Assembly: GCA_964555675.1 (NCBI GenBank)
Contig: CAZKTU010000229.1
Coordinates: 1 to 10,651 of the forward strand
Length of the DNA: 10,651 nucleotides
DNA from: CAIWXH01 sp964555675
GTDB taxonomy: Bacteria; Chloroflexota; Chloroflexia; Chloroflexales; Chloroflexaceae
Reading direction: 5' to 3'
A program made the position numbers and the translations under genes. Positions 1 to 5,682 of the stretch are shown here, one piece after another. Every line of letters begins with the position of its first letter. Within the stretch, counting starts at the first letter, position 1. Below the pieces are notes generated by a model that was not told the origin of the DNA, did no database searches, and saw only the letters and a list, made by a program, of their open reading frames with translations.

Positions 1-23
1 GCCGGGGCCGTGAACGGCCCGGC
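1..23. other. GC-rich stem-loop at the window edge
   Basis: The two arms, at 1-10 and 15-23, pair as nine base pairs with one bulged G (position 4) around a TGAA tetraloop. No T-run follows on the plus strand, so it is not a textbook intrinsic terminator. It lies just upstream of the LacI-gene promoter and could be the 3' end structure of a gene outside the window. The structure is visible in the sequence; a terminator role is inference. Confidence 0.35.
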
Positions 24-39
24 AAAGGGTATGAAGGCC

Positions 40-68
40 TTGACAACTTCTGGCCTGGCGTGTACTCT
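40..68 (+). promoter_or_regulatory. Sigma-70-type promoter of the LacI-led operon
   Basis: A perfect TTGACA -35 box lies at 40-45. After a 17-base spacer there is a weak -10, TACTCT, at 63-68 (3 of 6 matches to TATAAT). The predicted start of transcription is near 75, inside the palindrome at 66-96, which would let a bound repressor block open-complex formation. The -35 is convincing and the -10 is not, so the promoter may need help or be inherently weak. Confidence 0.5.
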
Positions 69-96
69 AAGAACGTTCTCAGAGAACGTTCTTAGA
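66..96. promoter_or_regulatory. Double palindromic operator, probably bound by the adjacent LacI-family repressor
   Basis: Bases 66-96 form a perfect 31-bp palindrome around A81. Each half contains its own palindrome, AGAACGTTCT, at 70-79 and 83-92, with centres 13 bp apart. A CG centre flanked by symmetric arms (core AACGTT) is what LacI-family dimers typically recognise. Its position over the -10/start region and just ahead of a lacI-type gene suggests autorepression of that gene and the enzymes behind it. As RNA it could also fold into a 14-bp hairpin in the leader. No second copy was found in the window. Confidence 0.65.
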
Positions 97-113
97 AGCC
101 CTCAAGGTTGAGG

Positions 114-1160
114 ATGCCCGTCATGAGTCGCGTCACCGCGCCCGGCCTGAAGGATGTCGCGCAGCACGCCGGGGTCTCCGTGGCCACCGTGTCGCGGGTG
201 ATCAACGACGGGCCGTACGTCACCGACGCGCTGCGCGCCAGGGTGACGGCCAGCATGGCCGCGGTCGGCTATGTGCCCCACGCCCTGGCGCGGAGCCTGC
301 GCACCGGCCAGACCATGACCGTGGGCTATGTGGTCGGCGACATCGCCAACCCGCTCTTCGCCACCATCGCCCGCGGCATCGACGACGAGCTGCAGCGCTC
401 GGCCTATACCATGTTCTTGGGCAACTCGCGGGGCGAGGCCCGGCACGAGCTGCAGCTCATTCAGCACATGTTGCGGCGGCGGGTCGACGGCCTGATCCTC
501 TCACTGGCCGACGAGACCGACGAGGCCCTGCAGGCCTACCTGGCGAAGCTGTCGATCCCGCTGGTGCTGCTCGACCGCGATCTGATGGGCGTCACGGCCG
601 ACCGTGTGCTGGTCGACCATGTCGGCGGGATACGGGCTGCGGTGGGCCACCTGGCCGAGCTGGGGCACCGGCGCATCGCCCTGATCACCGGCCAGCCCAC
701 CACGCGCCCCGGCAGCGCCATCCGCGACGGCTTCGAGCGGGCCATGGCCGACTTCGGGCTGCCGGTCGCGCCGGGCCAGTTGCGCGTCGGGGCCTTTCGC
801 GACAGCTTCGGGGCCGAGGCCCTCGCCGCCCTGCTCGCCCAGCCCGAGCCGCCCAGCGCCGTGATCGCCGGGGGCGCGCAGTTGACCCCCGGGGTGTTGC
901 GGGCCGCCAGGGCGCGCAGCCTGCGCATCCCCCAGGACCTCTCGCTGGTCGCCTACGACGACACCGACGTCACCGCCCTCTATGACCCGGCCATCACCGT
1001 GGTAGCCCGCAATGTCTTTGCGATCGGCGCCGAGGCCGCGCGCCTGCTGCTCGACCGTCTGAGCGGCGCCGCCGACCCGGCCCGCCGCCGCATCGTCCCC
1101 ATTCCGACAACCCTGGTCGTGCGCGGCTCGACCGCGCCACTAAGCGCAGAGATGCCCTGA
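114..1160 (+). CDS. LacI-family transcriptional repressor
   Basis: A sugar-responsive DNA-binding regulator of 348 aa, the normal length for the family. Residues 12-33 form the LacI helix-turn-helix (LKDVAQHAGVS, then VATVSRVIND with the TVSRV recognition helix). Residues 58-65 (LARSLRTG) are the hinge that inserts into the operator minor groove. The periplasmic-binding-protein-like effector domain follows from about residue 68, with IANPLFATIARGID near 77-90 and the AYDDTD motif near 280-285. The two specificity residues after VS are V-A, closer to CcpA-like members than to LacI itself. The start is uncertain: ATG 114 has AAGG six bases upstream, ATG 123 has GAGG nine bases upstream, and a TTG at 108 is also in frame. 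It heads the operon and lies directly behind the palindrome at 66-96, so autoregulation is likely. Only 43 bases without a terminator separate it from the next gene. The effector cannot be read from sequence. Confidence 0.92.
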   Translation: MPVMSRVTAPGLKDVAQHAGVSVATVSRVINDGPYVTDALRARVTASMAAVGYVPHALARSLRTGQTMTVGYVVGDIANPLFATIARGIDDELQRSAYTMFLGNSRGEARHELQLIQHMLRRRVDGLILSLADETDEALQAYLAKLSIPLVLLDRDLMGVTADRVLVDHVGGIRAAVGHLAELGHRRIALITGQPTTRPGSAIRDGFERAMADFGLPVAPGQLRVGAFRDSFGAEALAALLAQPEPPSAVIAGGAQLTPGVLRAARARSLRIPQDLSLVAYDDTDVTALYDPAITVVARNVFAIGAEAARLLLDRLSGAADPARRRIVPIPTTLVVRGSTAPLSAEMP

Positions 1161-1203
1161 GACCCTGCTGCCCTAACTTTTCCTAGCTTAACAAGGATGT
1201 TCT

Positions 1204-2268
1204 ATGCCGACGAAGGCCCGGATTGGCTTCATCGGGGCCGGGTGGTGGGCCAGCGCCATCCAGTTGCCTTACTTCGCCTCGCGCGACGAGGTCGAGCTCG
1301 TCAGCGTCTGCCGGCTGGGGCGGGCCGAGCTCGCCCAAGTCAAAGAGCGCTTCGGCTTCGCCCACGCCACCGAGGATTATCACGAGCTGCTGAGCCACGA
1401 ACTCGACGGGGTGGTCGTGGCTTCGCCCCACACCCTGCACTACGAGCACGCCCGCGCCGCCCTGGCCGCCGGTTGCCATGTGATGGTCGAGAAGCCCCTG
1501 GCGACGACGGCCGCAGACGCCCGGGCCCTGGTGGCCCTGGCCGCCGAGCGGGGCCTGCAGATCGTCGTGCCCCAGGGGTGGAGCTTCACCCACTATGTCG
1601 GCGAGGCGGCCCGCCTGGTGCGCGGCGGCGCGATCGGCGAGGTGCGCCACCTGGCCTGCCAGATGGCCTCGGCCCTGGGCGATCTGATGGGCGGGCAAGG
1701 CCTGGTCGAGGCGGCCGGGGCGATGTTCCAGCCCGCTACCTCGACCTGGGCCGACCCGGCGCAGGCCGGCGGCTACGGCTGGGGCCAGCTCGTCCACGCC
1801 CTCGGCGTGCTCTTCACCATCGCCGACCTACAGCCCCGCCGGGTCTTCGCCATGATGGGCAGCTCGCCCTCGGGCGCGGACTACTACGACGCGATCAGCG
1901 TGCGCTTCGCCAACGGGGCCACGGGGGCGATCTCGGGGGCCGCCACGCTGCCCAAGCCGGCCGGGGCGAGCAACGACCGCAGCAAGGGCTATCAGATCGA
2001 CCTGCGTATCTTCGGCAGCGAGGGCGTGCTGCTGCTCGACATCGAACGCGAACGGCTGGTCGTGCGCCGCAACGACGGCGCCGACGTCGAGGTGCCCGTG
2101 CCCAGCGGCGACTACCCCGCCGAGGCCCCCTTCCCCGTCTTCATCGCCATCTGCCGGGGCGAGCAGGTCGCCAACCCGCTGCCCGGCTCCACCGCCGCCC
2201 GCGCGATCGAGCTGCTCGAGGCGGCCTACCGCTCGGCCCGCAGCGGCGCCGTCGAGGAGATTGTATGA
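1204..2268 (+). CDS. Gfo/Idh/MocA-family NAD(P)-dependent oxidoreductase
   Basis: A cytoplasmic sugar or cyclitol dehydrogenase of 354 aa, typical for the family. The N-terminal Rossmann fold carries the nucleotide loop GFIGAGWWA (8-16). Residues 96-98 are the hallmark EKP, whose lysine takes part in catalysis in characterised members. The C-terminal alpha/beta substrate domain includes GGYGWGQLVH at 189-198; family members commonly have an Asp/His pair here, and His198 is the candidate catalytic histidine, with Gln195 where an Asp often sits. The ATG at 1204 has AAGGA at 1193-1197, six bases upstream. The gene overlaps the next one by four bases. Family members oxidise or reduce a secondary hydroxyl of sugars, inositols or sugar acids. 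Within this operon it is a candidate for making a keto-sugar or keto-acid intermediate, which is inference; the substrate is unknown. Confidence 0.88.
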   Translation: MPTKARIGFIGAGWWASAIQLPYFASRDEVELVSVCRLGRAELAQVKERFGFAHATEDYHELLSHELDGVVVASPHTLHYEHARAALAAGCHVMVEKPLATTAADARALVALAAERGLQIVVPQGWSFTHYVGEAARLVRGGAIGEVRHLACQMASALGDLMGGQGLVEAAGAMFQPATSTWADPAQAGGYGWGQLVHALGVLFTIADLQPRRVFAMMGSSPSGADYYDAISVRFANGATGAISGAATLPKPAGASNDRSKGYQIDLRIFGSEGVLLLDIERERLVVRRNDGADVEVPVPSGDYPAEAPFPVFIAICRGEQVANPLPGSTAARAIELLEAAYRSARSGAVEEIV

Positions 2269-3059
2269 GCAGTCTGACCGGCCAGGTGGCCGTGATCACC
2301 GGCGCCGCCGGGGGCATCGGGCGCGCCCTCGCCGGGCGCCTCGCCGCAGAGGGAGCCAGTGTGGTGATCGCCGACCGCGAGGCTGCCGCCGTCGCGGCCG
2401 CCGCGGCCGAGCTCAACGGCATGGGCGTCGTCGTAGACGTTACGTCAAGCTCATCGGTCGACGCCATGCGCGACGCGGTGCTGGCGCGCTACGGGCGGGC
2501 CGACATCATCGTCAACAATGCCGGCATCCACTTGCAGAAGCTGCTGGTCGAGATCAGCGACGCCGAGTGGGACGCCGTGCTGCAGACCAATACGCGGGGC
2601 TGCTTCTTCGTGTGCCGGGCCTTCGGGCCGACCCTGATGCGCCAGGAGTCGGGGCGGGTGATCAACATCATCACCAAGCTCGGGGCTGGCAACCCCTACT
2701 CGAGCGCCTATGTCGCCTCGAAGGCCGCCGTGCTGGGGCTGACCCAGTGCCTCGCCAACGAGCTGGCGCCCTACAGGGTGACGGTCAATGCGGTGGCCCC
2801 CGGCCACATCGGCCCCGGCACGGGCATGGAGCGCCACTTCCGCGAGAAGGCCGCCCTGCTGGGCCAGAGCTGGGAGGAGTTCGAGCGCGGCGTGCTGAAG
2901 AGCATCCCCCTCGGCCGCTGGTGCCGCCCCGAGGACGTGGCCGCCGCCGTCGCCTACCTGGCGAGCGAGCAGGCCGCCTTCATCACCGGCGAGACGATCA
3001 ATGTGAGCGGCGGCTGGGTCGGCTACGGCAGCACGCCGCCTCGGAAGGCTGAAGGATGA
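2265..3059 (+). CDS. Short-chain dehydrogenase/reductase (SDR), probably NAD-dependent
   Basis: A classical SDR of 264 aa. It has the cofactor loop TGAAGGIG (12-19), an acidic residue Asp37 at the end of strand 2 (NAD(H) preference in the family), NNAG at 84-87, Asn109 of the catalytic tetrad and YVASK with Tyr149 and Lys153. The position of the usual catalytic serine holds Thr137 in NIITKLG, and the stretch between it and Tyr149 is one residue shorter than in the second SDR of this operon. Thr can substitute for Ser in some SDRs, so activity is plausible. The ATG at 2265 overlaps the preceding stop as ATGA. The last residues and the TGA stop lie in a heptamer repeat array. Family members oxidise or reduce a hydroxyl/keto group of small polar substrates; the substrate here is unassigned. 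Confidence 0.9.
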   Translation: MSSLTGQVAVITGAAGGIGRALAGRLAAEGASVVIADREAAAVAAAAAELNGMGVVVDVTSSSSVDAMRDAVLARYGRADIIVNNAGIHLQKLLVEISDAEWDAVLQTNTRGCFFVCRAFGPTLMRQESGRVINIITKLGAGNPYSSAYVASKAAVLGLTQCLANELAPYRVTVNAVAPGHIGPGTGMERHFREKAALLGQSWEEFERGVLKSIPLGRWCRPEDVAAAVAYLASEQAAFITGETINVSGGWVGYGSTPPRKAEG

Positions 3060-3071
3060 GGGATGAAGGAT
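3044..3071 (+). repeat. Heptamer tandem array (GAAGGAT type), four units
   Basis: Four consecutive 7-base units are visible: GAAGGCT, GAAGGAT, GAGGGAT, GAAGGAT, followed by a partial GAAG. A near-identical 28-base array lies at 10128-10155. This one spans the end of the first SDR gene, supplying its TGA stop, and the start of the next gene, supplying its ribosome-binding site and ATG. Short heptameric arrays between genes are known from cyanobacteria (STRR-type) and appear in some Chloroflexota. Confidence 0.8.
3058..3063 (+). promoter_or_regulatory. Ribosome-binding site formed by the heptamer array
   Basis: GAGGGA lies seven bases before the ATG at 3070 and is the variant third unit of the array at 3044-3071. 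It is the best Shine-Dalgarno match available to the decarboxylase-like gene, and it supports that start over other candidates. Confidence 0.55.
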
Positions 3072-3837
3072 GAAGCGACGATTGACGCGTGATGAGATTT
3101 TGCATGGCGGCTTTTCGACCCCGTGGGATGCGCCCTCGGTGCCGCCGTTTCCCTTTAGCTTTCGCAATGCGGAGGTGCTGACCCTGGTCTATCGCACCAC
3201 CCGCGAGGCGATCGAGGCCATCCTGCCGCCGCCCCTCGAGGCCACGGGCGATACGGTGCTGATCCATATCTACAAGATGAACGACGTGGATTGGGTTGGG
3301 GCCTATGGCGAGAGCAATGTCATGGTCGGCGCGGCGCTGCCGCAGGCCGGCGCGAGCGGGGCCTACTCGCCCTACCTGTTCCTCTCGAGCGACGTGGGCG
3401 TGGTCCACGGCCGCGAGGTCCACGGCCAGCCCAAGAAGCTCGGCGAGCCGCGCCTCGAGGCCAGGGGCGACCTGTTCGTGGGCACGGTGGCGCGCAACGG
3501 CATCGACATCATCACCGGCACCCTGGCCTACAAGCAGCGCCGCGACAGCCTGCAATCCCTGTCCGCCTATATGGACTTCGCCCTGAACCTGAACCTCAAG
3601 GCGGTCAACCATATCGACGGGCGCCCGGCCATCAGGCAGCTGACCTCGCGCCGCCTGGCCGACGTGCAGGTCCACGAGTGCTGGAGCGGGCCCTGCACCG
3701 TCGAGCTGCGCCCCAACGCGCAGGCCCCCGTCTTCCGGCTGCCCGTGGTCGAGCCCCTGACCGGCTTCTACTGGCGGGCCGACTTCACCCTGGTGGCGGG
3801 CACGGTGATCTACGACTATCTGGAGGAGCCGAGTTGA
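3070..3837 (+). CDS. Acetoacetate decarboxylase-family protein
   Basis: A soluble protein of 255 aa, close to the family's usual length. Residues 114-126 (GREVHGQPKKLGE) carry the family's Lys-Lys pair. By comparison with clostridial acetoacetate decarboxylase, Lys122 would form the Schiff base with a beta-keto acid and Lys123 would lower its pKa. Glu81 in YGESN is a candidate for the conserved active-site glutamate. The superfamily also includes aldolase-dehydratases and cyclases that use the same lysine, so decarboxylation is probable but not certain. The gene sits between two SDR genes and overlaps the second by TTGA, so it belongs to the same pathway. The natural substrate is more likely a keto sugar acid than acetoacetate, since the operon has a LacI regulator and sugar-type dehydrogenases (inference). 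The first 37 codons are less GC-biased than the neighbours: 12 of 37 end in A or T. Confidence 0.85.
   Translation: MKRRLTRDEILHGGFSTPWDAPSVPPFPFSFRNAEVLTLVYRTTREAIEAILPPPLEATGDTVLIHIYKMNDVDWVGAYGESNVMVGAALPQAGASGAYSPYLFLSSDVGVVHGREVHGQPKKLGEPRLEARGDLFVGTVARNGIDIITGTLAYKQRRDSLQSLSAYMDFALNLNLKAVNHIDGRPAIRQLTSRRLADVQVHECWSGPCTVELRPNAQAPVFRLPVVEPLTGFYWRADFTLVAGTVIYDYLEEPS
3822..3828 (+). promoter_or_regulatory. Strong ribosome-binding site that fixes a TTG start
   Basis: GGAGGAG lies at 3822-3828, five bases before TTG 3834, inside the last codons of the decarboxylase-like gene. No ATG or GTG lies at the required distance, and the SDR cofactor loop begins 13 residues into the resulting protein, as expected for the fold. 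Confidence 0.75.
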
Positions 3838-4607
3838 GCGACGCGACACTGGCCGGCAAGGTGGCCCTGGTGACGGGGGCGAACCGCGGGATCGGGCGGG
3901 CGATCGCCCTGGAGCTGCTGCGCCGCGGGGCTGTGGTGGTGGCGGGCGCGCGCAAGGCCGCCGACGCGGCCGAGCTCGAGGCCGCCCTGCGGGCCGAGGG
4001 CGGCCAGGCGCTCGCCCTGGCCTGCGATGTGACCAGCTACCCCGCCGTCGAGGCGACAGTCGCTCAGGCGTTGGCAAGTTACGGGCGCCTCGACATCCTG
4101 ATCAATAACGCCGGCGTGCTCGAGCCCCAGGCCCGCCTGGCCGAGGTCGACCCGGCCCGCTGGGCCGACAATATCATGACCAACCTGGTTGGTTCAATGC
4201 ACGCCTGTCGCGCGGCGCTGCCGCCCATGCTGGCCGGCGGGGGCGGGGTGGTGGTCAACATCAGCTCGGGCGCGGCGGGTCGCCCCCTGGAGGGCTGGAG
4301 CGCCTATTGCGCGGGCAAGGCCGGCCTGGCCATGCTCACCCGCTCGCTGCAGCTGGAGTATGGCGCGAGCGGCCTGCAGGCCTTCGGGCTGCGCCCGGGG
4401 GTGGTCGATACCGGTATGCAGGCCCAGGTGCGGGCGGCGGGGGTGAACGAGGTGAGCAAGTTGCTCCGCGAGAACCTGGCCGACCCGGCCATCCCGGCCC
4501 GCGCGACGGCCTACCTCTGCGGCGGGGCGGCCGCCGACCTGGCGGGCGGCGAAGTCGACATTAACGACGCGAGCTTTCGCAGCCGCGCCGGACTGGAGGC
4601 CCTATGA
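3834..4607 (+). CDS. Short-chain dehydrogenase/reductase (SDR), probably NADP-dependent
   Basis: A classical SDR of 257 aa, initiated at TTG 3834, which overlaps the previous stop as TTGA and has GGAGGAG five bases upstream. The frame is open far upstream, but that extension is the decarboxylase-like gene read out of frame. Motifs: TGANRGIG (14-21), Arg40 in GARK after strand 2 (an NADP-type residue), NNAG (91-94), Ser145 in VNISSG, and YCAGK with Tyr158 and Lys162. The catalytic triad is complete, unlike the upstream SDR. The C-terminal end (DINDASFRSRAG) differs from the common SDR ending in a GG-containing cofactor-side loop, and could reflect a distinct substrate pocket. Pairing with an NAD-type SDR in one operon suggests one enzyme oxidises and the other reduces, which is inference. 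The substrate is unknown. Confidence 0.9.
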   Translation: MSDATLAGKVALVTGANRGIGRAIALELLRRGAVVVAGARKAADAAELEAALRAEGGQALALACDVTSYPAVEATVAQALASYGRLDILINNAGVLEPQARLAEVDPARWADNIMTNLVGSMHACRAALPPMLAGGGGVVVNISSGAAGRPLEGWSAYCAGKAGLAMLTRSLQLEYGASGLQAFGLRPGVVDTGMQAQVRAAGVNEVSKLLRENLADPAIPARATAYLCGGAAADLAGGEVDINDASFRSRAGLEAL

Positions 4608-5581
4608 GTCCCGAGCTGATCGTCCCTGTCACCGACGCCACCTTCCTCAACCTCGACCCAGAGCGGGCCGTGCTCGAGCCCCTGGGCGCAACGGTGGCGC
4701 CCCACCAGTGCCGCAACGAGGACGAGGTCGCAGCCGCCACCGCGGGAGCCAGGGTCGTGCTCGCCCAGTTCGCGCCGGTGACGCGGCGGGTCCTGGCCGG
4801 GCTGGCGCCGGGGGCCACGGTGGTGCGCTACGGCATCGGGGTGGACAATATCGACCTCGACGCGGCCCGCGAGCTGGGGGTGGCCGTGGCCAATGTGCCC
4901 GACTACTGCATCGACGAAGTCGCCGACCACACCGTCGCCATGCTGCTGATGCTGCTGCGCAAGCTGCCGGCCCTCGAGGCCGAGCTGCGCGGCGGCGGCT
5001 GGGGCGGCATCGCCGTGGCCCGGCCCATGCCGGCCCTGCGCCGCACTACGGTGGGCTTCCTGGGCCTGGGGCGGATCGGGCGGGCGGTGCTCGAGCGGCT
5101 ACGGCCCTTCGGCTGCAGCTTCCTGGCCCACGACCCGGCCCTCAGCGCCGCCGACGCGGCCGCCCTGGGCGTCACGCTCGCCGACCTCGCGACGGTGCTG
5201 CGCGAGGCCGATGCCCTGACCCTGCACCTGCCGCTGACCGCGCAGACCCGCCACCTGCTCGACGCCGAGCGCCTGGCCCTGATGAAGCCGAGCGCCGTAG
5301 TGGTCAACACCGCCCGCGGCGGCCTGATCGACGTCGAGGCCCTGGTTGCTGCGCTCGCAGCCGGAACGCTGGGCGGCGCGGCCCTCGACGTCTTCGAGCA
5401 GGAGCCGCTGCCGGCCGACTCGCCGCTGCGCGGCGCGCCCCGGCTCGCCCTCACGCCGCACATGTCCTGGTACTCGGACGAGGCCATGGGGCGGCTGCAA
5501 ACCCTGGCCGCCGAAGAGGCCGCGCGGGCCCTGCGGGGCGAGCCGCTGCGCTGCCCGGTGGTGCGCGGGCCTAATTCGTAA
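4604..5581 (+). CDS. D-isomer-specific 2-hydroxyacid dehydrogenase, CtBP-like
   Basis: An NAD-dependent dehydrogenase of 325 aa that interconverts 2-keto and D-2-hydroxy acids. The two-domain formate/glycerate dehydrogenase fold is evident. The Rossmann loop GLGRIG is at 154-159 with Asp177 (AHDP) at the ribose position. The catalytic set is Arg238 (NTARGG), Glu267 (FEQEP) and His286 (LTPHMSWYS). The HMSWYS context and the N-terminal VTDATFLNLDPERAVLEPLG resemble the bacterial C-terminal-binding-protein-like subgroup rather than true 3-phosphoglycerate dehydrogenase; no ACT domain is present. The ATG overlaps the preceding stop as ATGA and has GGAGG four bases upstream. As the last gene of the operon it probably handles a 2-keto or 2-hydroxy acid end product such as a glyoxylate-, pyruvate- or glycerate-like compound; that is inference. 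Confidence 0.9.
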   Translation: MSPELIVPVTDATFLNLDPERAVLEPLGATVAPHQCRNEDEVAAATAGARVVLAQFAPVTRRVLAGLAPGATVVRYGIGVDNIDLDAARELGVAVANVPDYCIDEVADHTVAMLLMLLRKLPALEAELRGGGWGGIAVARPMPALRRTTVGFLGLGRIGRAVLERLRPFGCSFLAHDPALSAADAAALGVTLADLATVLREADALTLHLPLTAQTRHLLDAERLALMKPSAVVVNTARGGLIDVEALVAALAAGTLGGAALDVFEQEPLPADSPLRGAPRLALTPHMSWYSDEAMGRLQTLAAEEAARALRGEPLRCPVVRGPNS

Positions 5582-5596
5582 ATATTCAAAAGGCAA

Positions 5597-5625
5597 TTGA
5601 CAAAACTCGGAGATAATGGTAAAAC
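5597..5625 (+). promoter_or_regulatory. Promoter of the DeoR-ABC transporter operon
   Basis: Within an AT-rich island that contrasts with the surrounding DNA, TTGACA (5597-5602) is followed after 17 bases by TAAAAC (5620-5625), preceded by TG at 5617-5618 as an extended -10. Transcription would start near 5632, giving a leader of about 50 bases. CAAAA occurs at 5587-5591 and 5601-5605, and AAAAC again at 5621-5625. Such short direct repeats are typical of DeoR-family operators, but no clear symmetric site is seen, so operator assignment is weak. Confidence 0.6.
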
Positions 5626-5682
5626 AATCGCAACCCAAGTTCCTGTAGGTTATCAAGCCAATAGCGCAGTGATCTGTCAGGC

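Noticed and set aside
66..96. Palindrome as an intrinsic terminator
   Set aside because: No T-tract follows, and it overlaps the predicted start of transcription and precedes the LacI gene closely; an operator is the better reading.
1197..2264. N-terminal extension of the first SDR in the same frame, from 1197
   Set aside because: The extension is Arg/Gly/Pro-rich and out of frame with the Gfo/Idh/MocA gene that fills this interval. The SDR fold starts at ATG 2265.
3044..3071. Heptamer array as a CRISPR or transposon end
   Set aside because: Units are 7 bases with no spacers, no terminal inverted repeats and no target-site duplication.
3291..3833. N-terminal extension of the second SDR
   Set aside because: It lies over the decarboxylase-like gene in another frame, has no domain, and a strong ribosome-binding site supports TTG 3834.
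4604..5581. Assignment as 3-phosphoglycerate dehydrogenase (serA)
   Set aside because: At 325 aa there is no ACT or intervening domain, and the HMSWYS context fits the CtBP-like group; catabolic neighbours also argue against serine biosynthesis.
5631..5682. Riboswitch in the DeoR leader
   Set aside because: The leader is only about 50 bases and shows no conserved stem or recognisable riboswitch core.
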